Assembly: GCF_042242105.1 (NCBI RefSeq)
Contig: NC_092029.1
Location: 17,966,885-18,030,884 of the forward strand
Direction of reading: 5' to 3'
From: Pempheris klunzingeri
Taxonomy: Eukaryota > Chordata > Actinopteri > Acropomatiformes > Pempheridae
Length of the DNA: 64,000 nucleotides
Part shown: positions 1-12,201 of the stretch, piece after piece
How the letters are laid out: the number at the start of each line of letters is the position of its first letter
How positions within the stretch are numbered: position 1 is the first letter of the stretch
Translations under genes and position numbers: made by a program
The notes under the pieces: generated by a model
Seen by the model: only the letters and a program-made list of their open reading frames with translations
Told to the model about the DNA's origin: nothing
Database searches by the model: none

Positions 1-198
1 GACAAAAAGCAGCAAACGCTCACATCTTGGTTGCTGAAATCAATTATTAAAGGGGTTGCTGATTCATTTCATGTTGATCAACTAAACAATGAATTCATTA
101 AGTGTTTCAGCTCTAAACATCAGTAGAAAATTCGTGCGAATGCTGTTTTCACCACCGAGCACCAAAACACACAACAGCAGCACAAAAGCCAGATCCAC

Positions 199-2637
199 CT
201 TGAGTTTGAGCAGAGCCTCGGGGGTCATGAGGTTCATCTTCCTCCACATCTCCTCGGAGTTTCGGTGTTTGGTGGCTTCCATGATGATGTCCTTGTAGCT
301 CAGCAGGGCTGCTTTGATGTCTTTGACCAGCAGGGACTGCAGGGTGAACGTCAGGTCCAGGCCGATCTCAGTCAGATGCTGGCAGTGCTCCTTAGCCACT
401 TTAACACACTCCGCTGCCGTCGACAGGCTCTCCTTACTGTCAAACACCTGATGAAGACAGAAAATTCACTTTATTAGGATTTTTTTAGCATCATTATGCG
501 TTATGCTAGTTTCTCAGAGTCTCATCCTTCACCTACCTGCTTGCTGAAGGCGTCCACAAACATCCTCATGGCTGATCTGGACCAGACCACGAAGGCGGAG
601 TAGCAGCCGGTGTTCCCCGCAAAGTCCATCTCAAACTCCTTGGCCGTCTCCAGCAAGCTGGTGAAGAAGATGTTGCAGAGCTTGTGGATGTAGAGCAGCG
701 TGGCTCCCTCTATGCGCAGCTGCCGTATGGCCGTCTGGACGGCGGCGGCGCGGTTCTTCAGGAACAGCTCGCAGGCCTTGGTGGACTGGCCTGCAGCACA
801 GAGAGCAGTTCAAGTGGGATGACAATATTAGACGTAATGCTGTGAGACAGGGGCAGGTGGTTCGCAGTTTATGCTCCACATCTGGACATTTTCTAATCAC
901 ATATATGGTGTTTATGGATTATTTATGGATGTTCTTGACTACATTTTAAAATATGAGCGTGTAGCACATCATAATTTAAAAACATTTAGAACGTAAGTTG
1001 GGGAGATAAAGATTTCTGGAAAATAAATCTGAACTTGAATCAATAAATAAAATGTGAAATATTGTGAATTTTGTGAGTTCAGTTGGTGGCAAGTCAATGA
1101 CGTCCACCTTAGAGGTTCTGCTGGGACTATCTGGACTCACAACCTCAGTATTTCTAATCTCCTGGCTGTGGTGTGTCTCGTGTTTTCTGCTTTTCACATT
1201 ACTGTTGCTTTTCCATTAGCTTCCTCTGTCAGGATGCTCCCCAGCTGTGATTTTAAAACATCATACTTAAATGCTTCACTTGCACGTTTTAATAGTTGAG
1301 TCTGGTCCAAATGAGCCCGTTTATGTCCTGCATTTTCTTCACTTTAACCGCGCTATACTATGCAAAATACTTTCTATATCGCCATATTTTGAACTGTGAT
1401 GTTGTGCAACTGCAGAAAAGGCAAAGTCGGCTATTTTGCTGATGTGTGAGGTGCCATCAGTGAGGACAAGAAACATGCTAGGACCTAGTCTGATCAGCTG
1501 GGACACGGCCCGCCGGGTGGCTTTAGGACCTCCGCGAAGTGACCGATCTGGAGACAACTCGAACACCAGAACCTCCGTCAGCTGCCGCACCCGCTCTTCC
1601 ACCTTCAGCCTCAGCTCTTTGACCCTCTGGGTGACCGGCTGGTCTTTGAGGTACTCGTTGAGCTTGTCCAGCAGGTCCACGGCGCCCTCGAAGTCTCTCT
1701 GGGCGATGCAAACGTCCAGATCCTCCGGCAGCTCCTGGATCCACTCCAGGCTGAGGTCCACGCTTTCCGCGGCGTCTGCTGGCTCGTCGTCGTCGTCCAC
1801 GTCGAAAGGATTGGTGGACACCTCGGCCCTCACAGGAGAAGTGGGGACCTCCTCCTCTTTCTTATGCTTGTCCTTGGTTACTTTGTTCTTCTTGGTCTCG
1901 TCCAGGATCTCCAGCCACTCCTTCTTGATTTTGCTGTTCTCCGCCTGGAAGATGCGGCTGTCTGGGAACATGAGGATCTTGAACATGTCCTTCATGGGGG
2001 GGTTGTCCTTTACGTTGACAACAGCAAAGCTCTCCAGGTCATACAGGGCGTTGTATTTATACTTCACAGTCCCTCTGCGGTTTGGCAGCCAGGTGGCGAT
2101 TAGCAGACAGTCGTTCATGAGGAAAGCGTGCACCTTCTGGATGGGGGACATGTTGTCTACATCAAACTCCACAAGGTCCCCATTGTAGACTAGGTGTCTC
2201 CCTGGGGTGTCCATGATGTTTTTACCCCCCTCCACTTTCTCCAGCAGTGAGGTGAGCGTCCTCTGCTTCACCTCCTCTGTTTCTTTGGGGAAAGCAGCCT
2301 GCATCTCCTTAGAGGTCTCATCCTTGTCTGTGGACAGCAGGGCCTGGGTGATGCTCTCCATGATGCTCTTCTGCTCCGTCAGGATGTGGCTCAGCTGGTA
2401 CATCTCGCTCTCCAGGTAGGAGATCTCTTTGGCCGTTTCGATGAACTGTCTGTAGTTCTTGTAGACATTTTTCTTCAGGTTCTGAGCCGTTTCGTCGGCC
2501 AGGTTCTGGATCTTTTGACGATGCTCCTGCAAATCTCTGTCGCCATCGGACTGCTGCGACAGCTGCTTAACGTAATTTTGTGGGTCGAAATTAGGCGATT
2601 CGAGCAGCTTCCGTAGTCGGCTCCCCGTTTCCGACAT
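199..2637 (-). CDS. exoc8: Exocyst complex component 8 (Exo84), 3' end beyond the window
   Basis: This encodes the Exo84 subunit of the exocyst, which tethers secretory vesicles to the plasma membrane and binds Ral GTPases through a PH domain. Coding exons on the minus strand are 2637-1485, 790-537 and 447-199. They join in frame to 552 residues of a protein of about 720, so one or more 3' exons lie left of base 1. An N-terminal coiled coil covers roughly residues 15-110, the PH domain roughly 145-250, an acidic stretch follows near 275-290, and the helical Exo84 C-terminal region starts near 296. Exon 1 ends at SQLIRLG and continues with QSTKACE in exon 2, matching the mammalian protein. Without splicing, the first frame runs into the intron and stops at 1339. 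Mammalian EXOC8 is a single coding exon, so these introns are notable. The intron 1 donor (GTCCTA) is weak. The start ATG at 2637 gives the family N terminus MSETGSRLRKLLES. Confidence 0.95.
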
Positions 2638-3637
2638 CTTCTGTCGCGTGCGGGTTTACTTATTTATCCGAAATGTTGACAGATTAGTGACAAATGTAGA
2701 CACAAGAAGAGTTCATCGATGACTCCCTGTTCACATCCGCTTCCAACCTAAACAGGAAGTTGTACACTGGTTGACACCCTGAATAGTCACGGGAATGACA
2801 AAATGAGATGGCCAACAATCAGCATAGGACGAACATTTTAAAATTAAATTCGTCCATTCAAATGAGTCAGATTTGTTCTTCAATTATAGCACTTAATACT
2901 AAAGCCTTTTATCAGATGTTATTTGCAGTAAATGTTTTTCTTTTTATTACTAAACTAGAACAGAAAATTCCCGAGTTAGTTTTAGATTGGCCAACCACTT
3001 GAAATTGAGAGGACCACAAACCCCAGAGTTCATTTCTCTGTTTCAAACGAGCGGAAGTATCGTCAAGTTTGAGTTATTCAATTCGAGAGCGGAAGTGTTG
3101 TAACAAGGACCTCATATCATGTCACAACGATCGAAAAGCATTAATGTAGTGTATTTAACAGAACTACAAATTATTGTACTTTGGTTGTATAGAATATGCA
3201 ACACAAAAGGGGATAAAACAACTGTATTAAGCACACACTCCACTCTAAAAAAAAACAAAAAAAAAAAAACAGACGGCCATAGTTGTCGTTTCAAGAATTT
3301 TACTTTGAAATCCTCAACGGATTTTCTTTGGTTGAATTGTGTTAAACTTTACAGAAGAACCGTTGGCGCTAGCTGTGAACTGACTGTCTGAAAACATCTT
3401 CGTCCAACATGAAGCTAGTTAAGACGTAAGACGGGAATCATGACACAAATCCAAGTGTTTTTAAGGACAGTAATATCTGACAGACTGTATTCAGGCTCCG
3501 GAGATCCTGTCACGTTATGTGAGAGCTCTGTACATGTTATGTTAGCTAGTTAGCTTTAGCAGGATAACGTATACATTAGCTAGTCTACGTGGTTAGCTTC
3601 CTCAGCTAACGTCACCTCCTCCGCCGTTTCTGTTGAC
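2638..3637. promoter_or_regulatory. Shared intergenic promoter region of exoc8 and sprtn
   Basis: The two genes are transcribed away from each other across 1.0 kb. ETS/GABP-like GCGGAAG(T) cores lie at 3051-3058 and 3089-3096 on the plus strand and at about 2737-2744 on the minus strand. An A-rich run is at 3245-3270. No TATA box is placed convincingly. EXOC8 and SPRTN are also head-to-head neighbours in human, which supports an old shared promoter region. Transcription start sites cannot be fixed from the sequence. Confidence 0.5.
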
Positions 3638-6600
3638 ATGGACGCGGATCTACTGCTTGCCATTCAGCTACAGGAGCAGTTTAACAATGAATACGACACG
3701 TCAGTATTTTCTGCACACGGACTTGTAGATAATGACTTCGGACAAAGTAGCAAGAAACGCAAAGTGGAGGTAGCCGGAGGTGGCAGCGATGTTGTCCCCT
3801 ACTGGAAGCCGGCTGCTCAACCTGAGAGGCCCATGTCCATCGTGGACGAGTCATGGGAGATGCTGGACCCCAATCCGGATGTCAGAGCCATGTTTCTGGA
3901 GTTCAACGACATGTTTTTCTGGGGGAAACTCAGCGGTGTGGAGGTTAAGTGGAGCCCAAGAATGACGCTGTAAGTCACCTGCTATGTTTTTCTTGTGCTG
4001 TCAAAGTCCAAAACCACACTGACCTGTAGTTAAGTGCAGTTATGCCTTTACTGAAAACAAAATTGTCTGATTTTTGAATGGGGTTTGGTGTAACCATAGG
4101 AGAGAAGGGGCTGTGTCACATACTGCAGTGACATGCTTTGTTACCACATATGGTATGGTGTTTAACATACTGTAATATTAAAAATACAAGCAATACATTA
4201 TGCACAGAAACAAAATGTTAAACATCTGAAATACAACACATGCATTCAGTAAAAGATAAGAAAATTATGAATGTACTAATATGTGAAATAGTTTGGGATG
4301 CAGGGGAAGGATGGAGGTAACTGTCAACAAACATCAGAGGTGTGATCGTTTCAGTGTCTGTCTTCCTGTCTTTAATGTCTCTTCCTCTCCCTACGCTTTT
4401 CCTCTAGATGTGCCGGTGTGTGTTCCTATGAGGGCCGAGGCGGACTGTGTTCCATCAGACTCAGCGAGCCTCTTCTGAAGCTCAGACCGAGAAAAGACCT
4501 GGTGGAGGTGAGGTGGACGCTTACACCCATACTGCTTTTCCAGAAGGCCTTTAGAATATCTTGTCAAATTCATCCCTTATAACTAATAATCAAAATATTT
4601 CAAAGCTTTTAATTTGCAGTAAAGACACTTGTGTCCAAACAGTGACACAAACTGTTCCAGAATGATACTGAAAAGAGACTACACAATTGAATATATCATT
4701 TACGACCTCTTTACATTGGTAAAACCGCTCATTATAAGGCTTGAAATGTGTATAACCAGTTTACTAATAATGAGATTAGAGGTCAAAAACATTACATTCC
4801 AAATGCATGAGAAAAGTATCAGATTAGATCTCATAAAATCCACCCCAAATTCCTTTCATACATAATAGTAACTGTTTTTCCCAAGTCCCGGCTGTGTGTC
4901 AGTGTGTGCGATTGGAGCTGGAAATGCAAAGAAAGAACACACATTATTCTTTGGACAGATTTCCCTCGATTCATGTTTATTTTCTTGTTTCCACAGACTC
5001 TCCTTCATGAAATGATCCACGCGCTGCTGTTTGTGACCCAGAACAACAGAGACCGAGACGGTCACGGCCCTGAGTTCTGCAAACACATGAACCGAATCAA
5101 CAGCGCCAGTGGGACAAAAATTTCTGTAGGTTTGCCTTGTATTGCAAATTAGGCAGCATGGTGGTGTGGTGATTAGCACTGTTACCTCACAGCAAGAAGG
5201 TTCCAGGTTCTGGCAGCTTTGTCCTTTCTGTAGGGGTTCCTCCCACAGTCCAAAGACGTGTGATTGACACAGCCTTTTACAAAGATTGCAAAAATAAAAT
5301 AACCCTCTGAAACTTCTCTCTGTTTCCCGCCCTCTCGTCAGGTCTACCACAGTTTCCACGACGAGGTCGATGTGTACCGGCAGCATTGGTGGAAATGCAA
5401 CGGGCCCTGCCAGAGCCGTAAGCCCTACTTTGGCTTCGTGAAGAGGGCCATGAACCGGGCCCCGTCTGCTCTGGACCCCTGGTGGGAGGACCACAGGAGG
5501 ACGTGTGGGGGGACCTACACCAAGGTGAAGGAGCCTGAAGGATACGGCAAAAAGGGCAAGAAGGATGGTAAAAAGGACGGGAAGAGCTCAGAGAAGAGGG
5601 CCTCAGGAAATGGAAAGCCTTCCAGCACCACTACAGGTGATGAGCCGGTTCCTCTGGTGTATGTTCTGCTGCTGATGTATGTTCATCTTCATTATTTTAG
5701 TATTTTTTCATGGTTGGTATTCTCATGATTAGGATTAGGTCACATGTATCTTTTCTTTAGATCGCAGATGTATATTTCTTGTTATGATAATAAGAAAACA
5801 AAAGACCTCTTTCCCCTTGACTTTTCTGCCCATATTTAAAGGAATGGTTCAACATTTTGGGAAATTCTTTTATTTGCTTAATCACAATTTGTCAGTTTTA
5901 CGCTTCAGTGTCGATCATCTCATGAAACTCACAGCAAATAAGTAAGTGTGTTTCCCAAACTGCTGAAATATTCCTTACAGGCAGATATCAACATTTTTGA
6001 ATATTTTAGATGCAGAATGCAACTCCATAAATCAAGTGAATTCTACCACGTGTTTTAGAGAATCCTGCTAATGATTTATTCAGACGTGAACGTTGAACAT
6101 CTCAAAGAATTTCACTCTAATTTGCACCTTTTTTTCCTCTCAGGTTCTGGATTACAGGACATAAGGAACATTATCCCATTTAGTGGCAAAGGATTCCTGC
6201 TGGGAGGGTCACAGTCCTCCACGTCTTCCTCCCCAGCTCACAAACCAGCAGTGCCTGTTGCGGGAGCATCCTCGTTTCCCAACTCCCCAAACAAACCTGT
6301 CACCCCTTCATCTCCAGCTAAAAGCTTCACTTCTCCCATTCGCTCCAGTCTGGATAACAAAGGACTATCCAGCTCCTTTCCCTCCATCAAACCTGCTACC
6401 TCCACGGGGCAGAAGCCGCCTGTGAAGAGGTCTGTCAGTAACACGAGGGTTTTTGTCAACATTAACGGTTCTCCGGTGAGAATCCCCAAACCCCAAGGCA
6501 GCAGCAGTAGCCAGGAGGCAAATAAAAGCAAACAGAAGTCCATTGAGGACCTCTTCAGCAGCACAGGTCTCAGGAAGTCAGTGAGTCAAGCCTCCACCTC

Positions 6601-7168
6601 CAACACCGAAACCAAAAGAGACTCACTGACATCACCAAACAGCTCTAACTCTGCTTCCTTCTTTCCTAAAAAACAAAGTAACCATCCAGCTTCCTCCCCC
6701 GGAACATCTAAGCCCAGTCCCAGTAAATCCAGCAAGTATCCTGCTGTAGTTTCCACAGGAGCCAAAGGCAGCCCTGCGAAACCAGCACAGTCCAAGTATT
6801 TCAGTCATTCTAATAGTGACAGTGCATCGGGGGCTGCCGGAGGGGGTCAGGCATCGAGGAAGAGGCCGTGGAACGAGAGCAGCGGCTCAGCCAGCATCTC
6901 TGACTTCTTCCAGAGGACATTAGGCAGCGATTCAGCAGCGCTGAGGGAGTCGGCAAAGACAAAATCACCTACAACGCAGCAAAGAACTGCCACCGCCACT
7001 GCCTCTACGTCCTCCCCCCATTCCTCCTCAGGACCGCACACTTTTACCCCCTCCTCTTCCTCCTCCTCCTCCTCCTCCTCCTCGGCGCTGATGGTCAGCT
7101 GTCCTGTGTGCCAAGCGAAGGTGCAGGAGTCAAAGATCAACGAGCACCTCGATTCCTGCCTCTCCTGA
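3638..7168 (+). CDS. sprtn: SprT-like DNA-protein crosslink metalloprotease Spartan
   Basis: Spartan (DVC1) is a replication-coupled protease that degrades proteins crosslinked to DNA and recruits p97/VCP and PCNA. Exons 3638-3969, 4408-4507, 4997-5125, 5342-5636 and 6144-7168 join in frame to 626 residues. The SprT-like domain covers roughly residues 60-255. Its zinc-protease motif HEMIH is at residues 148-152, a downstream HGPEF segment follows, and a Cys-rich zinc-binding part contains CNGPC and CGGTY. A basic KKRKVE (39-44) looks like a nuclear signal. The SHP box for p97 binding (PFSGKG) is at about 297-302. QKSIEDLF (416-423) fits a PIP box for PCNA. A UBZ4 finger (CPVC..H..C) ends the protein. 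Human SPRTN has 489 residues; the extra length here is in the Ser-rich disordered tail, including a poly-Ser run coded by TCC repeats at about 7050-7083. The ATG at 3638 gives the conserved acidic-leucine start. Confidence 0.96.
5153..5268 (+). repeat. SINE-like dispersed repeat in sprtn intron 3
   Basis: The segment beginning GGCAGCATGGTGGTGTGGTG and ending near CACAGTCCAAAGACGTG matches a very common fish repeat that I recognise by its wording. The TGGTG-TGGTG-ATTAGC block resembles a pol III A box and the GGTTCCAGGTTC block a degraded B box, so a tRNA-derived SINE is plausible but unproven. It appears 5'-complete and 3'-truncated. Confidence 0.5.
5836..5978. mobile_element. Short TTAA-type inverted-repeat element (MITE) in sprtn intron 4
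   Basis: The left end TTAAAGGAATGGTTCAACAT and the inverted right end near TTTCCCAAACTG...ATTCCTTA form imperfect terminal inverted repeats around a 143-base unit. The left copy keeps TTAA; the right copy reads TTAC. The same family has a cleaner copy at 18830-19037. It has no coding capacity. Confidence 0.65.
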
Positions 7169-7219
7169 ATGAGGCGGAGCAGACTGGAGGAAGGACGGGG
7201 GCAGTTAAAGGAGTGCTGC

Positions 7220-7225
7220 AATAAA
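7220..7225 (+). terminator. Possible proximal polyadenylation signal of sprtn
   Basis: AATAAA lies 52 bases after the sprtn stop codon. A distal AATAAA at 8173-8178 is followed by T/GT-rich sequence and could give a roughly 1-kb 3' UTR. Either or both may be used. Confidence 0.4.
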
Positions 7226-8172
7226 AAACCAACTTCCAAACTGCGTAGAGAAGTTCCACAGAGTTTGCTGGATTTGAGTTTTAGTGATTTTTACATGACC
7301 GTGTTCTTCAGCTGAGATTTAGTGAAATTAATTCACTTTTGATTTGAAAATAGACCGTTTGACTATCAGACTGGAGTGTTTTCATTGTAGTCAACATTAC
7401 CTGACTATGATAATGGTCTCAGGAGTGTCAGTCTGACGTGTTTGTGCCTCAGTATGAGACAATAGAAAGAAAATTCCAGTAATTTCTTTCTGGTGGCTGG
7501 TGCAAGATTGTGTATTGTGCCAGAAACTGAAGCATTCTTGTTTTAATGTTGAATTTTTAAAAGATGGCTTTCTCATACTAATGTCTATCATACTGATGAG
7601 TTCTGTGAAAAAACGGTTCCATTGTATCACTATAGGGCTTCCTGCAGTAGCACATGCATGTCAGGGATCACACCCCACTTTACACTGGACCGGGAAACAA
7701 TTCATCAGTATCACGTAAAAACAATTAACAGGTGCCTACATGGTATTTCTGCCTCCTCTGAGGGCGGATCTGTCGGCCGGTGCCCGCTCAACATGTCCTC
7801 CGCCTCAGATTTGCATCTGCCTCCCCTCAGACACTGACTGGCCTCTGCTGATCTGCGAGAATCAGGTTTCACACTCGCCAGCTATTTATTTCTGCACATC
7901 CTCGCGTTTACGCTGCGCCCATCTGCAAGGTCAGGCGGTGCACGGGTATCTGATCGTGCCTTATGCAAAGTGATGCAGTACTGTGCTGATATTACCGACG
8001 CCCCTCATCAGTCAGATCTCCAGCAGAAAAACTGAGGGTTCACAGCGCTCGTGTTCAAGCTGTCATTGTGGTGGGGATGTTTAGAGTGCAAAATCTTCTG
8101 CTTCTACATGCTGTGTTTTCTTTTTTTTTTTTTTTAAAGGAAGTAACTAAATATGTTTAATTTGTGTTGTCA

Positions 8173-8178
8173 AATAAA
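8173..8178 (+). terminator. Possible distal polyadenylation signal of sprtn
   Basis: AATAAA is followed within 40 bases by TTTTTACCGTTCTGTTT and GATGTTTTGT, a plausible downstream element. It would give a 3' UTR of about 1.0 kb. Confidence 0.45.
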
Positions 8179-8339
8179 ATGTTTTTACCGTTCTGTTTAC
8201 CTCGATGTTTTGTATGAAGCTTCAGTTCTGCCAGTATCTAACAGTTAATCATCACACTTCAGGATAAAAACACTTGATGAATCTGTATGTTATCAAATCT
8301 ACATATTCACAGCAAACAATGAGAAGTCAATAGGATTCG

Positions 8340-8520
8340 GCCTCCGGGAGCCAGGAAATTTGTACAGAATTTAATGACAAATGATCCAAATTTTCCAGAC
8401 ACTTCACTGAATACTTGAAAGTTTTGGCCTGCTGGTGGCGCTACAGGAAAAGTCAAGTCAAGGGACTTTCTACGTCTGAATCAAATTTCATGGCAATCCA
8501 TCCAATGGCCTGGTGAACGT
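8340..8520 (+). repeat. Fragment of a common teleost dispersed repeat
   Basis: Phrases such as GCTGGTGGCGCTACAGGAAA and ATTTCATGGCAATCCATCCA are hallmarks of a repeat found throughout fish genomes. Related fragments occur in this window at about 21640-21785 and 38820-39250. I cannot name the family with certainty. Confidence 0.5.
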
Positions 8521-8889
8521 CGTAGCATCGAGCCGCTCGTGGTGAAAGGAGCTGTAGTGGAGACAGGGAGGAGAAAAGACAGGCAGAGAGTGGGTGTAAC
8601 GGAGCTGCTGGGTGCTCAGAAAGAAGAGAGTGTGGGGGAGGGGGGGTGAGGGCAGAGGTCAGACAGCGCGAGGCCAGCTGCTGATCAGGACTACGCCCTC
8701 CCGGCCCTGCAGGACAGACTGGAGCAAAGCCAGGGGCAGTGACAAAGCATGGCAGCATACACCCATCGCATTTCAATTACCACAGTCTGCCGCTGCACAG
8801 ATCTTTGATTACCCTCTGGCTGCAGCGAAGAGGAGATCATCTGGGACTTTCTCTGACGGTGGGGTGATGTAATAAAAGGAGCACAAGTG

Positions 8890-8995
8890 AGCTGACAGAA
8901 GTAAAAAGTAGCAGAGCGTACTCAAAGAGTACTCAAAGTACTTCAGAATTCGGAAGTGCAGTACTTCTTTAGTACTTTCTACCACTGACCTCCAC
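8890..8995. repeat. AGTAC-rich dispersed repeat fragment
   Basis: The repeated ACTCAAAGAGTACTC / AGTACTTTCTACCACTGA wording matches one end of a fish repeat that carries tandem AGTACT-like words. A fragment in the other orientation lies at about 28985-29130. Confidence 0.4.
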
Positions 8996-9401
8996 TCTCA
9001 GAAGTGGCAGTTTATGAGGGGGGGGCTCTTGAAGGTACCAAACAATTACATTCCCATGTCGAAATACTCCTCATTGTTTCCTGTCCTCTGCAGAGCAGAA
9101 AGCTATTTTACCCATCTAGTGTCACCGCTGGACCTGAACACAACACTCATGGTATTATGGTAGATGTGGCTCCCACATAGATTATTTTGTTATTTCATAC
9201 TGTGACCCCCCCCCCCCATTGTCACTTCAATTACCATAATTCATCCTGATCCTGTTCCTGTTCCTGTTCCACTCAGGGAGGAAGCTGTCATCCTCATCCC
9301 CTCCAGAGGCCCCTCATGACAGTGACAGCAGCTGTTCTTAGCGGCCACTCCTCTTCCCTGACCTGCTGTACGCTGACACACTGTGGGAAGCCGACCTGCT
9401 C

Positions 9402-9403
<2 letters not shown>

Positions 9404-9444
<41 letters not shown>
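9404..9444. repeat. CA microsatellite
   Basis: About 20 uninterrupted CA units. It creates spurious His-Thr and Cys-Val open frames on both strands. Confidence 0.95.
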
Positions 9445-9446
<2 letters not shown>

Positions 9447-12174
9447 CCTCCTTCCTTCCAGACCTATTGTCTCTCCCTGACAGTGATGCATCCCAGACAA
9501 GCTCCAAGTTCAATACAACATTGTTCAGTGGGGCATCGCAGCAGCTAGATGGGACTGAAGCACACGTTGGGGTGATCGTTTCTGGCCGAGGTGTCAGTTT
9601 GTTCCTTGCAAAAATGATCTTTCTAATATTTGGTTCTATGTGTTTTTGTCTATGTGAAGTCACCAAACTACCATCTTAGAGAGACATGATTTCATTTGAA
9701 TTCATTTGAGAATACAGAAATGTTAAAACGTATATTTATAGAGTGTGTGGCTGTCAGTTGCAAATGAAATCATCAACTTACAACACAAAGCATGACAGAG
9801 TCAAGGAGCTCATTTTTAAAATGAATCGTCTCTTGATTTTAGACTATTTTTTCTGTTTCTTATGACAGCATCATCGTAAAGCTGAATGATGACATCGTCA
9901 TTTAGTGCCACAGTCTGTGGGACGTCTGTGATTTCATTCATGATTCAGAGCAGAGAGTGTGGTGGAAAACCTCAAATGACTTATTCATTATGGAAAATGT
10001 CGAAACTAATATTTTATTCATGGTGGAAAAGATCTTATGAGCCAAAACTAATATATACAGTACAGTATTTATACAATGGGGCTGCAACTAATGCTAACTT
10101 TCACAATCTGTTATTATTATTATTATTAGTATCATTATTATAATAATAATTATTGTTATCATTATCATTGCGCTCAATATATTTATTTTAATGAATCGAT
10201 TGATCAGTGAGTTTATAAAATCCAAACATATTCAAGCATCTGCGATATAAAACAGATTAAAGCAGCAAACCGTCACATTTGAGAAGCTGGAGTCAGCTAA
10301 TATTTGGCATTTTGCTTGATACATTATTAATTGCCATCAATATTGCAGTCAGGACATCCTGTTGATAGATCAGTCATTTCAGCAGTGATGTGAAGCATCT
10401 TTTATGAGCACAAACTGATGTAAGCATTAAGGATAAGGCATAAAAGAACATCAAAAAGACAATGAGAAGGAAAACTGGGGGGAAATCAGAATAAAACTAA
10501 ATAAAAGACAATGACATAATATGTGATGGGAGCCGTCTGGGGCCCTTTTGTGCCTACAGGAGCACTTGCTACAATCTTTTTGGCCTTCAGCTAGAAATCG
10601 CTTTCCTGCAGAGACATAAGCGGATATCTTTAGATCATTATTAGCCGGCCTACACTAAGTGATGCAAACTCATTGTGCTTTTTAGCAAGGCAGATTAATA
10701 CAAGCCCGCTACGGTTACATGCGGCCCCAGGGGGTGCCATCATACGCCTAATCCTTTGATCTCAGGAGGCAGTGACGATGGTGATGGTGGTGGAAGCTTA
10801 TACACGGGTCCCTCTGCTCATAAAACCCACAGACAAAACAGATTGTCCTTGATCAGTCTCTTTAAAGACTAGTGCAGCTGTGCAGCTGTCAGCTGATGGC
10901 TAATTTTGTTAAGAGCAGGATTAGGCTGCACGGAGGGGATGTGATGCTTTTCAAGGGCGAATATAACTTACTGTATGACACTGTGTTAGCCGATGGTGTT
11001 GAAACAATCAAAAGCGCTTTGACACGCTGAAAAAGTTTATTATCTTTCCCAGAAAACACATATTTAGAAGTCAATGGAGGAGCATCATCATCGTCAGTCA
11101 ACACTGCATTGAGCACTGAGTTAATTTAAGTGCCATTTAATTATAAACTTGAACCCACGATAACTGTGGAGCCGGAAAACTGACAAAATGTAGCTAAAGG
11201 TATAGAGGTGTCAGTAAAAGTGTGCTAAACATCAGTGGAGCTAGCTAGCAAAAGGGCCGCGTGGCTCGCTAATGTAACTGAAAATGCGATTAGCTAATAC
11301 ACCGCACAGCCATTTTAGCCACTTAGGGTAACTTTTGTCATAAAACTACACCAGCTGGTGTAGGTAATGTTAACTATTCATATACTGTACTCCATCCTGC
11401 TGTAGCATCATGGTACACACTGTTGTAACCAGCAAGCTAACGCTAACCAGGTTAGCTAGCTATGGTTAATGCCTCTATCCTCATATAATACTTTAATATA
11501 ATATTATCAAATAATGTAATTATACAATATTGTATTATCGTTGACATTTATATGCTGGATTTAATCTTTCTTTTTTTGCTCCCAGCGTTAAAGAAACTAA
11601 AAACATTCAAAAAAGTAGATTAACTGATTGGAGGCTTAAGGAAAAGCAATAAAGCTTTATATTTATTTTTATGCTCCCCTTTAATTACTTATAATATGAT
11701 TTAATGATGCATTAAGTTATGTTTGACTTGTCTCATTTCATGTTATTTCAGTGCTCCATAGACAACACCAGTCATTTTGAAATATATCACAGACAATTTG
11801 CAAGTTAATGTCTTTTAGTGACAACAGTGTATGCAAATGAAGACTCTCTAAGAAACAAATCGTTTTTGCTGATTAATATTGATCTTCACCTCATGTGTCC
11901 CAAATGAGAAAGTGAACATGTGATATTTATTTCACAAAATGTTAAAGAATCCATCTGACAGCTTCGAAAACACATAAAAATCCAAATAGTAAACATTTGT
12001 ACAGCACCTTTAAACAACAAGGCCCAGGCTTTAATGAAGTGTCAGACCCCAGTATGGTGATTATTTTTAAGAAGCACATGATGAGTGTTTATGAGGGAAA
12101 TGAGTCAGGTTATTTCATTTCAGTCGAGCCATTAGGAATACCAGGCTCCAGGCTCCATCCATCTGCCTGACTCC

Positions 12175-12201
12175 ATGTGTGTGTGTGTGTGTGTGTGTGT
12201 G
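12175..12201. repeat. TG microsatellite
   Basis: About 13 TG units. A CA run at 12363-12384 lies 160 bases away in the opposite sense, so a transcript could form a long TG/CA hairpin. Confidence 0.9.

Noticed and set aside
1339-1484. Continuation of the exoc8 frame to a stop at 1339
   Set aside because: The residues after SQLIRLG do not match Exo84, whereas splicing to 790 restores the family sequence exactly. It is intron 1 read-through.
1436-2188. 250-codon open frame on the plus strand
   Set aside because: It is the antisense shadow of exoc8 exon 1. Its translation is Ser/Leu-rich without family similarity, while the minus strand encodes a clear Exo84.
6238-7239. Several open frames antisense to sprtn exon 5
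   Set aside because: They are shadows of the Ser/Pro-rich coding tail (Leu/Gly/Glu-rich translations) with no independent support.
11220-11470. Clustered GCTAGC/GCTAAC words as a possible regulatory array
   Set aside because: GCTAGC-type words are common background in fish DNA. No regular spacing or factor motif is visible.
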